A DNA stretch of 33,529 bases from a bacterium (GCA_021777495.1 JAJYDL010000006.1:1-33529); one strand, 5' to 3'; positions 1-10,006 are shown, counted from the stretch's first letter. Notes: generated by a model not told the origin, from the letters alone. Numbers and translations are program-made.

Positions 1-968
1 CGATCATCACCGAGGCGGAATACGACCGCATCCAGCGGATGCTCGGCCGCGCGGGCAAGCCGCGGCCGCAGACGCACTATTTCGCTTTTACCGCGATGAT
101 CAACTGCGCCGAGTGCGGCGCGTATATCACGGCCGAGGAAAAGACAAAGCATCAGAAGAACGGCAACGTCCACCACTACACCTATTACCGCTGCACGAAG
201 CGGAAAGGTTTGCCGTGTTCGCAGATGCCGATCACGGAAAAGAACCTCGCGGATCAGATCGAGGAGAGATTGCGCGAGATCGACCTGCCTAAAGGGTTCA
301 AGGCGTGGGGCGTGCGCTGGCTCGAAAGGATGGACCAGCAGAACACCGGCTACACGGCCGAGGCCCTCGCGAACTACGAGAAGGCGCTCAAGCAATGCGA
401 CGAGAAGATCGACGCGCTGATCGATATGCGCGCGGCGCAGGAAATATCGCAGGATGAGTTTATGCGACGCCGGGCAGCGGCTACCGCCGAGAAGCACCGC
501 GTCGAGGGTTTAATCGCCAATATGGAAGATCGCAAAAAGAAATGGCTGATGAAAGCCGACGAGATTCTGGACTTCGCGACCGCGGCGCCCAAAAAATTCG
601 TCAAAGGCGACATTGAGACCCGAAAAAAGATGTTTCGCAAACTCGGTTCGAACCTCCTCTTGAATAACAAAATCCTAACGATTTCAATGGAAAAACCGTT
701 TGTGCCTCTGAAAATCATCGCCGCCGAAGTGAGGTCGATTCATAAGCGGTTAGAACCTGCGGAAACATCTGAAAAATCAGAGGATTATGAGCCATTGTAC
801 GCTCAAAATCCAGTAGTGTTGCGGGGGCAGGACTCGGACCTGCTTCGGAAGCTTATGGGGCTTCCCGGAAAACCTTTCCCAACCCTCCCGCGCCATAATG
901 GGTTCGGGGATATCATACCACCGGAAGACCCCAACCGCAATATGCGCCGGCCCCGCACTGCTCTATAA
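1..968 (+). CDS. Serine recombinase, C-terminal part (recombinase zinc beta-ribbon plus coiled coil); 5' truncated by window edge
   Basis: ORF includes INCAECGAYITAEEK...YYRCTKRKGLPCSQ (zinc beta-ribbon) followed by a coiled coil typical of large serine recombinases. The ORF is open upstream of the first listed ATG at 39. The 3' end may stop being real protein near the tRNA-like sequence at 821-891. Confidence 0.75.
   Translation, partial: IITEAEYDRIQRMLGRAGKPRPQTHYFAFTAMINCAECGAYITAEEKTKHQKNGNVHHYTYYRCTKRKGLPCSQMPITEKNLADQIEERLREIDLPKGFKAWGVRWLERMDQQNTGYTAEALANYEKALKQCDEKIDALIDMRAAQEISQDEFMRRRAAATAEKHRVEGLIANMEDRKKKWLMKADEILDFATAAPKKFVKGDIETRKKMFRKLGSNLLLNNKILTISMEKPFVPLKIIAAEVRSIHKRLEPAETSEKSEDYEPLYAQNPVVLRGQDSDLLRKLMGLPGKPFPTLPRHNGFGDIIPPEDPNRNMRRPRTAL
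821..891 (-). tRNA. tRNA-like sequence, anticodon CAT (Met/Ile2-like), atypical or degenerate
   Basis: Minus strand GCGGGAG...GAAGC-CCCATAA-GCTTC...GCAGG-TCCGAGT-CCTGC-CCCCCGC: acceptor 6/7 paired, anticodon stem 5/5, T-stem 5/5. D-arm is weak, C at position 33, and the T-loop deviates from TTCRANN. Confidence 0.45.
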
Positions 969-975
969 TAGTGGC

Positions 976-2436
976 ATGCACAGGGACGCGCCGCATTCCG
1001 CCAAGAAGATCGCGATACTCGGCTTCGACCGGGAAGGACGGTCCACCTACCAGCACCTCATGCACGCACCGGAGTTCGCCGGCGCGGAGATCTGGGTGCT
1101 CGACCGCAAAGAGGACATCGACGTGCCGAGCAGCACGCGCGCGAAGCTCGGCCCCGGATACCTCGACGGCCTCGAGGGGTTCGATATCGTCTTCCGCACC
1201 CCGGGGGCGAAATACCACATGCCGGAACTCCTCCGCGCGCGCGAGCACGGCACCGAGATCTCGAGCGCTACAAAGCTTTTCTTCGACCGCTGTCCGGGAA
1301 CGATCATCGGCGTGACGGGAACGAAGGGCAAGGGCACCACCTCGTCGCTCATCTACGAGATCCTGAAAGCCGCAGGAGAGAAGGCATTCCTCGCCGGGAA
1401 CATCGGCGTCCCCGCGCTCGACATCCTCCCCCATATGGATGCACGGTCGTGGGCGGTCCTCGAACTTTCGAGTTTTCAGCTGGTCGACCTCGAGAAAAGC
1501 CCGCACATCGGCGTGGCGCTTATGGTCACGTCGGAGCATCTCGATTGGCATGCCGATGTGGAGGAATACGCCGCCGCAAAATCGAACATCGTACGCTGGC
1601 AGAAGTCCCGCGACTTCGCGGTGCTCGCCGAGGACTATCCGCGGAGCCGGGCCTATGCGGACCTCACCGCAGGGATCGTGTTCACCTTCTCGCGCCATCA
1701 TGCCGTGGCGCGCGGGGCGTGGGTGGACAACGGCGCGTTCTGGTATTCCGCGGGCGCACCGGGACACGATTCCGGACCCCGCGGCACGGCCTCGACGCCC
1801 ATGATCGGCCCCAAAGAAAAGATATGCCCCGTCTCCGCACTCCGCATTCCCGGCGAGCATAACTGGGAGAACGCCTGCGCGGCGATCGCCGCGGGGAGGC
1901 TCGCGGGCGTATCGGCCGCGGACATCGCTTCCGCGATCGCGAACTTCCGCGGCCTCGCGCACCGGCTCGAATTCATCGCGGAAGCGGACGGGGTCCGGTA
2001 CTACGACGATTCGTATTCCACGACCCCCGACGCATCGCTCGTGGCCCTCGAAGCATTTGCCGCGCCGAAGGTCATGATCCTCGGCGGTTCGCCCAAAGGA
2101 AGCGACTTTGCGGCGCTCGGCGCCGCAGTGGCCCGTTCGACGAGCATCCGCGCGGTGATCGGCATCGGCGCCGAATGGCCCCGCATCAAGGAACAGATCG
2201 CGGCGCATGAAGATCCCCGGCATCCCGTCGCATGCATCGAAGGATGCGCGTCGATGGAAGAGATCGTCCGTGCGGCGCACGATGCGGCGAAGCCCGGCGA
2301 CGCCGTCATCCTCTCCCCCGGCTGCGCATCGTTTGGTATGTTCAAGAACTATACCGACCGCGGCAACCAGTTCGGCGCGGAAGTGCGGCGCCTCGCGGAA
2401 CGCGGCGGAGAAGCTCCGCGAACGATTGAAAAATAG
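976..2436 (+). CDS. murD: UDP-N-acetylmuramoylalanine--D-glutamate ligase
   Basis: Mur ligase motifs GVTGTKGKGTTSSLIYEIL, ELSSFQL, HNWENACAAIAAGRLAG, HRLEFIAEADGVRYYDDSYSTTPDAS, ILGGSPKGSDF. ATG at 976 lies 7 nt after TATAAT. Confidence 0.92.
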   Translation: MHRDAPHSAKKIAILGFDREGRSTYQHLMHAPEFAGAEIWVLDRKEDIDVPSSTRAKLGPGYLDGLEGFDIVFRTPGAKYHMPELLRAREHGTEISSATKLFFDRCPGTIIGVTGTKGKGTTSSLIYEILKAAGEKAFLAGNIGVPALDILPHMDARSWAVLELSSFQLVDLEKSPHIGVALMVTSEHLDWHADVEEYAAAKSNIVRWQKSRDFAVLAEDYPRSRAYADLTAGIVFTFSRHHAVARGAWVDNGAFWYSAGAPGHDSGPRGTASTPMIGPKEKICPVSALRIPGEHNWENACAAIAAGRLAGVSAADIASAIANFRGLAHRLEFIAEADGVRYYDDSYSTTPDASLVALEAFAAPKVMILGGSPKGSDFAALGAAVARSTSIRAVIGIGAEWPRIKEQIAAHEDPRHPVACIEGCASMEEIVRAAHDAAKPGDAVILSPGCASFGMFKNYTDRGNQFGAEVRRLAERGGEAPRTIEK

Positions 2437-2460
2437 CGTCCGCGCGGGTAGAATGGGGTC

Positions 2461-2751
2461 ATGGCATCCATAGACAAAGAGGCGCTCGCGCGCCTCGCAA
2501 AACTTTCGCGCATCGAATACGACCCCTCCGAAGAGGCAAAGCTCATCGCCGATCTCGGCGCCATCCTCGATCACTTCAAGGAGCTTCAGGGCGTCGACAC
2601 CTCCGATGTTCCCCCTATGACCGGCGGCACCGACCTGCGCGGCGTGCTCCGCGCGGACGATGCGCGGGAAAGCACGAACCGCGGCGCAGGGACAGAAGCA
2701 TTCCCCAAATCCAAAGACGGCTTCCTCGAAGTGCCCGCCGTATTCGAATAA
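2461..2751 (+). CDS. gatC: Asp-tRNA(Asn)/Glu-tRNA(Gln) amidotransferase subunit C
   Basis: Short protein MASIDKEALARLAKLSRIEYDPSEEAKLIADLGAILDHFKELQGVDTSDVPPM, immediately upstream of gatA. Confidence 0.92.
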   Translation: MASIDKEALARLAKLSRIEYDPSEEAKLIADLGAILDHFKELQGVDTSDVPPMTGGTDLRGVLRADDARESTNRGAGTEAFPKSKDGFLEVPAVFE

Positions 2752-2752
2752 T

Positions 2753-4237
2753 ATGGACAATCTCACCATCACCTCGTTCCACAAGGGACTCGTCGCCAGG
2801 GAGTTCTCCGCACGGGAGGCGGCGGAATCCTATTTCAAAAAGATCGCCGCGGGAAATCCTTCGCTCAACGCCTACCTGTCGACCGCGGAAGCGTCGGCGC
2901 TCGAGGCGGCGGCAGATGCGGATGCGCGGGTCGCCGACGCCCGTGCGCGCGGCGCGGAGGACGCGATTCCCGCGCTCATGGGCGTTCCTCTCGCCATAAA
3001 GGACAACATCCTCATCAAAGGGCTTCCCGCAACCGCCGCGTCGAATATCCTCGCGGGCTATACCGCAAGCTACGATGCGGGCGTGACCGCAAAGCTGAAG
3101 GCCGCGCACGCCGTCTTCCTCGGCAAGACGAATATGGACGAGTTTGCAATGGGGTCGTCAACGGAGACCTCGGCGTTCGGTATCGCGCATAACCCCCACG
3201 ACACCGACCGCGTCCCCGGAGGATCGAGCGGCGGATCGGCGGCGGCCGTCGCGGCCGACCTTGCCGTCGCGGCGCTCGGTTCGGATACGGGCGGGTCCAT
3301 CCGCCAGCCCGCAAGCCTTTGCGGGATCGTGGGATTCAAGCCCACTTACGGCGCGGTCTCGCGCGCGGGGCTCATCGCCATGGCATCCTCGCTCGACCAG
3401 ATCGGCCCCCTCACGAAGACCGTCGAGGATGCCGCGCTCCTCTATGAGGCCATTGCGGGCGCGGACCCTCTCGATGCCACCTCCACGGACGAAGGCGCTC
3501 TTGCCGCACGCGGCATCGCGTCGCTTCCTCCGCTCGCCGAGGTAACGCGCCTCACGATCGGCCTTCCCAAGGAATACTTCGTGGACGGCCTCGATAAGGA
3601 CGTGGCTGCCCGCGTGGAAGGCGCGATCGCGAAGCTCAAAAAGATGGGCTTCGCATTCAAGGAGATCTCGCTCCCCCACACCCGCTACGCGCTCTCCTGC
3701 TACTATATCGTGATGCCCGCGGAAGTAAGCTCGAACCTCGCCCGTTTCGACGGCATCCGCTATGCGCGCATGCCGAAGGTCGCGGAGGCGGTCGCCGTGC
3801 GCGAAGCATCGCTCATGGACATATACCTGAAGCAGCGCGGCCTCGGCCTCGGTACGGAGGCGAAGCGGCGCGTCCTTCTCGGCACGTTCGTCCTTTCCTC
3901 CGGCTACTACGACGCATACTACGAAAAGGCCCAGCGCGTGCGCACGCTCATCACGAACGATTTCGCGGCGGCATTCGAGGGCGTGGACGCGATCCTCACG
4001 CCGGTCGCGCCTTCGCCCGCCTTCAAGATCGGCGAGAAGGCGAACGATCCCCTTTCGATGTATCTCGAGGACATCTTCACCATTCCGGTGAACCTCGCCG
4101 GACTTCCCGGACTCTCCCTTCCCACCGAGCCCTATCCCCTCGGCGGCGGCACGCTTCCCGTGGGATTCCAGCTCATCGGAAAGAAATGGCATGAGGCGGA
4201 CATCCTGAACATCGGCCGCCATTACGAACGGAACTGA
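2753..4237 (+). CDS. gatA: Asp-tRNA(Asn)/Glu-tRNA(Gln) amidotransferase subunit A
   Basis: Amidase signature GGSSGGSAAAVAADLAVAALGSDTGGSIRQPASLCGIVGFKPTYG. Confidence 0.95.
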   Translation: MDNLTITSFHKGLVAREFSAREAAESYFKKIAAGNPSLNAYLSTAEASALEAAADADARVADARARGAEDAIPALMGVPLAIKDNILIKGLPATAASNILAGYTASYDAGVTAKLKAAHAVFLGKTNMDEFAMGSSTETSAFGIAHNPHDTDRVPGGSSGGSAAAVAADLAVAALGSDTGGSIRQPASLCGIVGFKPTYGAVSRAGLIAMASSLDQIGPLTKTVEDAALLYEAIAGADPLDATSTDEGALAARGIASLPPLAEVTRLTIGLPKEYFVDGLDKDVAARVEGAIAKLKKMGFAFKEISLPHTRYALSCYYIVMPAEVSSNLARFDGIRYARMPKVAEAVAVREASLMDIYLKQRGLGLGTEAKRRVLLGTFVLSSGYYDAYYEKAQRVRTLITNDFAAAFEGVDAILTPVAPSPAFKIGEKANDPLSMYLEDIFTIPVNLAGLPGLSLPTEPYPLGGGTLPVGFQLIGKKWHEADILNIGRHYERN

Positions 4238-4253
4238 TCGCGCATCCGAAAAC

Positions 4254-4291
4254 AAAATCCGCACCGCCGTTTGGGCCGTGCGGATTTTTTT
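4254..4291 (+). terminator. Rho-independent terminator after gatA
   Basis: AAAATCCGCAC ... GTGCGGATTTTTTT hairpin with T-run. Confidence 0.85.
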
Positions 4292-4314
4292 ATTGCCTTA
4301 CCCGCCGTTCGGGA

Positions 4315-5364
4315 TCACTTTCCGGTCGTCGTAGCCGTAGCGGGCGACGTGGTCGCCGCGGCGGATCCCGCCGCCGTTCCTCCCTTTGCCGCCGGCGAGG
4401 ATGTCGCCGTACTCGTCGCCGCTGCCGGTGCGGGCGGCGGCACGACCGGCGTCCCGTTCACCGAGACGAGCGTCATGCTGTCCGATCCGGGAACGTATTC
4501 CCCCGAGAACTGCGCAGGTACCGAACTCGTCGCGGTGAGCGGACCAAGGAGCGCCACGACGCGCGGGTCCTTCGAATTGGCCACCATGATCTTCGCGCCA
4601 TGCAATGCGGTGATCGCGTAGAGATATTTGCCTCCCCCCGTCACGGTGCCGGAAAGCGAGCTCACGGACGTCGTTGCCGGCGTCATCCCGGGGATGGCCG
4701 CATAGAAGGAAAGTTCGAGCATGAGCTCCGCATTGTCCGCCGTCGTCGAGGACATCTGCGCCTGGAGCGCGGAAGTTGATGCGTTGAACTGGGTCTGGAG
4801 CGCCGCGACCTGCGAAGACACCCCGCTCGACTGTCCGTTGAGCGACGAAAGCTGCGAGGCGAGCCCCTGATTTTCGAAATAGAGGAAGATCGCCGCCGCC
4901 GCGAACGCGAGCATGAGCACGCCGAGCACCGATTCGGTGACGAGCGCGCGCGATTTCTTCGCCGTTCCCATCATCATGCCCGTGGAAGGCGATGCGGCCG
5001 CCGCGGTCCCCGCGGGCTTCGCTCCCGAGGCGATCTTCGCCATCACCGCATCCGTCTTTGCCGCGGACGTGCCTCCCGCCGCCGCCGCAACCGCCGCGGG
5101 CTTGTCCGCGGGATTCGCGGAGAAACTGACCGGCCTCTGGCCTGCCGATGAGGACACGAGGTCGCTCACCCGTATCACCTGGGGCTGCGCCGGCTTTTGC
5201 GCGGCCTGCGTGCCGGCGGGCGCGGCTCCCTGCACTTTCTTCATCGTGTCATCAACGTCGGCAGCCTGCCACCCCGCGCCGAGAAGCGCGGTCCTTATGG
5301 CGTCGGCGGAAACACCGGCCTTGAGCTGGGACGTTATGTAATCGACGAGCTGATCCTGTACCAT
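4315..5364 (-). CDS. Single-TM membrane protein with Ala/Thr-rich linkers, unknown function
   Basis: N-terminal small helical domain (MVQDQLVDYITSQLKAGVSADAIRTALLGAGW), low-complexity linker, one TM (VLGVLMLAFAAAAIFLYF), coiled coil, C-terminal domain. Confidence 0.7.
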   Translation of the reverse strand: MVQDQLVDYITSQLKAGVSADAIRTALLGAGWQAADVDDTMKKVQGAAPAGTQAAQKPAQPQVIRVSDLVSSSAGQRPVSFSANPADKPAAVAAAAGGTSAAKTDAVMAKIASGAKPAGTAAAASPSTGMMMGTAKKSRALVTESVLGVLMLAFAAAAIFLYFENQGLASQLSSLNGQSSGVSSQVAALQTQFNASTSALQAQMSSTTADNAELMLELSFYAAIPGMTPATTSVSSLSGTVTGGGKYLYAITALHGAKIMVANSKDPRVVALLGPLTATSSVPAQFSGEYVPGSDSMTLVSVNGTPVVPPPAPAAATSTATSSPAAKGGTAAGSAAATTSPATATTTGK

Positions 5365-5555
5365 ATCGCTGTTGGATTAAATTATTAAATTGCTTTCCGA
5401 TGCTGTGTTCGACGCTTTAGTGGTTTTTTTATGGACGGCGAAAACGGGAAGGCCCGCCGTTCCCCTTTCCTATATTGTACATCATCGCGACCGATGCCCA
5501 TGTGGACATCTCCAAATATAGGGTTTTCCCGCAAGGATTGTGCTATAATGCCGCG

Positions 5556-6575
5556 ATGAAAGACTTCTGGGGAAAACTTGCGCGGCCGTTCTTCGTGCTC
5601 GCGCCCATGGCGAACGTCACGGACGCCGCGTTCCGGCACATGTTCGCATCCTACGGCCCCGCCGGGCGCGAAGGGTTTCCGGAACGCCCCGGAAAACCCG
5701 ATGTCCTCTATACGGAATTCGTTTCCGTGGAAGGCCTTCTTTCCCGCGGCGGAGAAAAACTCCTCCCCGACCTCTGGTTCGGCGAAGATGAACATCCCAT
5801 CGTCGCCCAGATCTTCGGCGCGCGTCCCGAACATTTCGCGCGCGCCGCGGAGATGATTGCGGCGCTCGGCTTCGACGGCATCGATATCAACATGGGATGC
5901 CCCGACCGCGCCATCGAACGGCAGGGTGCCGGCGCGGCGCTCATCAAAAATCCCGAACTCGCGCGGAAGATCATCCGCGCCGCGAAAGAGGGCGCGGGCG
6001 GTCTCCCCGTATCCGTAAAGACGCGTCTCGGCTGGGCTTCCACGGACGAGTTCGCCGCATGGGGCGCGGCGATCCTCGAGGAACATCCCGCCGCGCTCAC
6101 GGTCCACCTCCGCACCCGCAAGGAAATGTCCAAAGTGCCGGCGCACTGGGATCTTGCGCCCATGACCGCCGCGCTCCGCGACCGCCTTTCCCCCGAAACC
6201 CTCATCATCGGAAACGGCGATATCGCCTCGCTCGAGGAAGCGCGGGAAAACGCCGAATCAGGCGGCCTCGACGGGGTCATGATCGGCCGCGGCGCCTTCG
6301 GCGCGCCCTGGTTTTTCACCGGACGCACACCGGAGCTCCCCGAACGCCTTGCACGGATGGCGGAGCATACGGAGCTCTTCGAAAAGACCTACAAGAGCGA
6401 CCGCGCCAAAAAGGACGGCAAGATCAAGAACTTCGATGTGATGAAGAAGCATTACAAGGCTTATGCCTCCGGCTTCGACGGGGCCAAGGAACTCCGCATC
6501 GCGCTCATGGGCGCGCGCGACGCCGCCGAGGTGCGCGCGATCGTCGCGCGGTTCGAGGGACGCGAGGAACGATGA
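5556..6575 (+). CDS. dus: tRNA-dihydrouridine synthase
   Basis: FVLAPMANVTDAAFR, GIDINMGCPDRAI, SVKTRLGW, GNGDI, DGVMIGRGAFGAPWFF; ATG at 5556 preceded by TGCTATAAT. Confidence 0.9.
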   Translation: MKDFWGKLARPFFVLAPMANVTDAAFRHMFASYGPAGREGFPERPGKPDVLYTEFVSVEGLLSRGGEKLLPDLWFGEDEHPIVAQIFGARPEHFARAAEMIAALGFDGIDINMGCPDRAIERQGAGAALIKNPELARKIIRAAKEGAGGLPVSVKTRLGWASTDEFAAWGAAILEEHPAALTVHLRTRKEMSKVPAHWDLAPMTAALRDRLSPETLIIGNGDIASLEEARENAESGGLDGVMIGRGAFGAPWFFTGRTPELPERLARMAEHTELFEKTYKSDRAKKDGKIKNFDVMKKHYKAYASGFDGAKELRIALMGARDAAEVRAIVARFEGREER

Positions 6576-6696
6576 ATTCCGGAGGCGGACATTCCGCGCG
6601 CGATGCCTTCGCGAATCCACTGCCATGCCGCGATTAAGAAAACCTTAAGAGCGGATAGCGTTCCCGGGAGCATGGGATATACTTAAAGAAACTCCC

Positions 6697-7368
6697 ATGA
6701 GAATCCTGGTCGTTGAAGACCATGAGGAAACCGCGTCATCCCTCAAGCGGAAGCTCGAGGCGGAATACTATGCGGTCGACATCGAACGCGACGGCGACCG
6801 CGCATCCTATCGTGCGCGCACCAACGAGTACGACCTCATCCTCCTCGACAACATGCTCCCCGGAAAGAACGGGGACCAGATATGCAAGGAACTCCGCGCC
6901 GGTAAAATGGCCGCACCGATCCTTATTCTCAGCGGACAGACCGATATCGAGCGGAAAATAAGCCTTCTCGACTGCGGTGCAGACGATTACCTTACGAAGC
7001 CGTTCTCCTACCGCGAACTCGCCGCGCGCATCAAGGCCCTTTTGCGGCGGCCGAACCCCATCGAGGCGCCGCTCCTTGCGATCGGCGACCTTACGCTCGA
7101 CCGCGGATCTTTTACCGTTCGTCGCGCCGGAAAGGACGTCAAACTCACACCCAAGGAATTTTCCATACTCGAATACTTCATGAAGAACCCCGGCAAGACG
7201 CTCACGCGCGGCATGATCCTCGATCACGTGTGGAACGACAGCGCCGATCCCCTTTCGAACAGCATCGAGACCCATATTGCGAACCTCCGCAGAAAGATAG
7301 ACCGCGGGAGAGCGCAGGGCATGATCCGGACGGTGCCGTGCCGCGGATATATCTTCGGCACCCAGTAA
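6697..7368 (+). CDS. OmpR-family two-component response regulator
   Basis: MRILVVEDHEETASSLKRKLE...DLILLDNMLPGKNGD...DYLTKPFSYRELAARIKALLRR plus winged-helix DNA-binding domain (LTPKEFSILEYFMKNPGKTLTR). Confidence 0.93.
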   Translation: MRILVVEDHEETASSLKRKLEAEYYAVDIERDGDRASYRARTNEYDLILLDNMLPGKNGDQICKELRAGKMAAPILILSGQTDIERKISLLDCGADDYLTKPFSYRELAARIKALLRRPNPIEAPLLAIGDLTLDRGSFTVRRAGKDVKLTPKEFSILEYFMKNPGKTLTRGMILDHVWNDSADPLSNSIETHIANLRRKIDRGRAQGMIRTVPCRGYIFGTQ

Positions 7369-7405
7369 CATCTCCGCACCCCCGCGAATCCAGGACCCGC
7401 GTTTC

Positions 7406-8884
7406 ATGGAACACAATCGCTCCCGCACCGAACGGAGAACCTTGCCCGCGCACTGGCGCGATGCGTGGCATCGCATACTCGTCCGCCCCCTCCGGCACGG
7501 AGAAGACCTGCGCCGCCGGGAATATGTCCTCAATCTCGTGCTCATCGCATCGATCGCGGCGCTTCTTGTCCTTGATGCGCTCGCGGCGTACCATGCATTT
7601 TTCCGGGAACCCGTGCTTGCCCGCATTCCCTCACCCACGTTTTCGGTGCTCGCGGTCTTTTTCGCAGTCCTGCTCGCCCTTTCCCGCAGGGGCCATACCG
7701 AAACTGCGGCGCGCATCTTCGTCGGTGCGCTCATCCTCATGAATGCGTATGCATCCCTCCGGTGGGGCATCGACCTCCCCGTCACGCTTCTCGCATACGC
7801 GTTCGTCATATCGACGGCGGGGATCGTTCTCGGGAACGGCGCGGGGTTCACTGCGACCCTCGCGGCCGCATTCCTTGTGCCGGGAATATGGCTCCTCCAC
7901 GTGCACGGGGTTGCAATGCCACGGCATCAATATCCGAGCAGCGACGAGATTGCGATCGTCTGCGCGTTCTATTTCCTCATTATGACGGTGAGCTGGATCT
8001 CGAACCGCGAGATCACGCGATCGCTTGCGCGCGCACGAAGATCGGAACGCGCGCTCATGAAGGAGCGCGATCTCCTCGATGTCCGCATCGCGGAACGGAC
8101 GGAGGAACTGCGGCGCGCCCAGTTCGAAGAGGTCGCGAATGTCCACCGCCTTGCCGAGTTCGGCCAGCTTTCCTCGGGGCTCTTCCACGACCTCCTCGGA
8201 ATCCTTACGGCGCTCTCCCTCCGCACGGAAGGATCGGCCGGGGACGAACCCTCCCTCGCCGCCGCCTACGAAACCACGCGTCAATTGCGGCGATTCATGT
8301 GCGCCGTGAGGGAGCAGGCCGGCATGGAGAATGCATGGGGACCGTTCCCGCTCGCGGAAGGCGTGGCGCAGGCCGTGGAGCTCGTATCCTACAAAGCGCG
8401 CAGAGAGAATGTCCGCATCTCGATCGCGCCCGGCGCACCCGACCTCCTCGCGTATTCCGGCGCCGCGTTCAAATTCCATCAAATCGTCATCAACCTCCTT
8501 ACGAATGCGATCGATGCCTACCGCACGATCCCCGCGGACGATCCGCGGCGGCGCGAGGTCGTTGTGCATACGGATGTCCGTAACGGGAACTTTTCGCTCT
8601 CCGTGGAGGATTTCGGATGCGGTATTCCTTCCGCGGTCCGCGCGCGGATCTTCTCTCCGTTCTTCACGACCAAAGGAAAGACCGACGGCATCGGTATCGG
8701 CCTTTCGACCGTGAAATCGATCGTCGAAAATGATTTCCACGGAACGGTGCGCGTGGAAAGCCGCGAGGGGTCGGGGTCCGTCTTCACCGTATCATTCCCG
8801 CTGCGCCATCCCTCACCCGATGCCCCGCAATGCGGGACTCTCCGCACTCCCGCCGGAGTCGCAGCCGATGCGAACAACGCATAA
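7406..8884 (+). CDS. Membrane sensor histidine kinase
   Basis: N-terminal TM segments; ELRRAQFEEVANVHRLAEFGQLSSGLFHDLLGILTALS (H-box), FHQIVINLLTNAIDAY (N-box), VEDFGCGIP and GIGIGLSTVKSIV (G-boxes). Confidence 0.9.
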   Translation: MEHNRSRTERRTLPAHWRDAWHRILVRPLRHGEDLRRREYVLNLVLIASIAALLVLDALAAYHAFFREPVLARIPSPTFSVLAVFFAVLLALSRRGHTETAARIFVGALILMNAYASLRWGIDLPVTLLAYAFVISTAGIVLGNGAGFTATLAAAFLVPGIWLLHVHGVAMPRHQYPSSDEIAIVCAFYFLIMTVSWISNREITRSLARARRSERALMKERDLLDVRIAERTEELRRAQFEEVANVHRLAEFGQLSSGLFHDLLGILTALSLRTEGSAGDEPSLAAAYETTRQLRRFMCAVREQAGMENAWGPFPLAEGVAQAVELVSYKARRENVRISIAPGAPDLLAYSGAAFKFHQIVINLLTNAIDAYRTIPADDPRRREVVVHTDVRNGNFSLSVEDFGCGIPSAVRARIFSPFFTTKGKTDGIGIGLSTVKSIVENDFHGTVRVESREGSGSVFTVSFPLRHPSPDAPQCGTLRTPAGVAADANNA

Positions 8885-8949
8885 CGCCCGGACTTCGGAT
8901 CCCTTTCCTCGGGGGCCGTTCCCGCAGAAGATTATGATATAATGAACGC

Positions 8950-9384
8950 ATGATCAAAAAAGCGCTCGGAGGATTCAAGCAGTTCATCCTCCGCGGGAAT
9001 GTGGTGGATCTTGCGGTCGGCATCATGATCGGCGCGGCATTCAATTCGGTCGTGTCGGCACTCGTGAAGGATATCCTTACGCCGCTCATCGCCGCCATTG
9101 TGGCGCGCCCCGATTTCTCGAAATTCGCGTTCACCGTCCACGGCGCCCAATTCCTTTACGGCGACTTCATCAATAATCTCATCTCCTTCCTCATCACGGC
9201 GATCGCCGTCTATTTCTTCGTCGTCCTTCCCATCAATGAGCTCAATAAAAAAATGGGGGCCAAGGAGCCCGACGCCGCGCCCACTACCACGCAGTGTCCC
9301 GAATGTCTGAGCACGATCCCTTTGGGAGCGAGCCGCTGCGCCTATTGCACCGCAGTCATTGCGGCTGCGCCGTCGGTGAAATAA
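8950..9384 (+). CDS. mscL: Large-conductance mechanosensitive channel with C-terminal zinc-ribbon-like tail
   Basis: MIKKALGGFKQFILRGNVVDLAVGIMIGAAFNSVVSALVKDILTPLI; C-terminal CPECLSTIPLGASRCAYC. Confidence 0.93.
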   Translation: MIKKALGGFKQFILRGNVVDLAVGIMIGAAFNSVVSALVKDILTPLIAAIVARPDFSKFAFTVHGAQFLYGDFINNLISFLITAIAVYFFVVLPINELNKKMGAKEPDAAPTTTQCPECLSTIPLGASRCAYCTAVIAAAPSVK

Positions 9385-9955
9385 CCGCGGCTCCGGATTC
9401 CGCCGGAGGCGCCTCGTTCCGATCGATGCCTTTTCGTGCGTCGGTAAGAAGCCATCGCACGACGAGCGCGGATGCGATGCCGATCGCGGCCCCCGCAATG
9501 ATGTCCGTCGGCCAATGGAGGCCGGCATAGATCCTCGCCGCTCCCATCGCCGCCGTAAGGAGCAGATACCACGCTCCCCATCTCCGGTTCGCGAACCATA
9601 CCACCGTCGCAAGCGCGAAAAAGAGCGTCATATGCCCCGAAGGAAAGGACCACCCCGTCGTGCCGAAAAGAGGCGAAATGCCGTAGAACGCGAACGGCCT
9701 CTCCCGGTGATACAAGAACTGGATACCGGCCGCGATGATCCCGCGCGAAAGGATGACGGCGAGCGCTCCTTCCGTAAAGATATAGATGCGGCGGCGCATG
9801 CCCTTCCGCGTGAACAAAAACGCAAAAAAGCCCGCTCCGAGAAGATAGGCCATCCACCATCCGACCGCCATTGCGGCGATATCGGCGGCAATGTTCCTTC
9901 CTGAAAGTCCGTGGATCGCCGCAAAACCTGCAGCATCGAATCCGTTCATCGTCAT
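9356..9955 (-). CDS. PAP2-family phosphatase
   Basis: QFLYHRERPF ... GWSFPSGHMTLFFALATVV ... AGLHWPTDIIAGAAIG (PAP2 phosphatase motifs). Confidence 0.88.
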   Translation of the reverse strand: MTMNGFDAAGFAAIHGLSGRNIAADIAAMAVGWWMAYLLGAGFFAFLFTRKGMRRRIYIFTEGALAVILSRGIIAAGIQFLYHRERPFAFYGISPLFGTTGWSFPSGHMTLFFALATVVWFANRRWGAWYLLLTAAMGAARIYAGLHWPTDIIAGAAIGIASALVVRWLLTDARKGIDRNEAPPAESGAAVISPTAQPQ

Positions 9956-9974
9956 TTCATTATATCACGCACCA

Positions 9975-10006
9975 AAAAGGCGGCACCCCTGAGGATGCCG
10001 CCTTTG
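9975..10006 (-). terminator. Rho-independent terminator downstream of rpsR
   Basis: Minus strand AAAGGCGGCA...TGCCGCCTTTTTGG. Confidence 0.75.

Noticed and set aside
913-2784. Long minus-strand ORF (623 aa) opposite murD/gatC
   Set aside because: Arg/Glu/His-rich shadow ORF in GC-rich sequence; the plus strand encodes clear MurD and GatC motifs.
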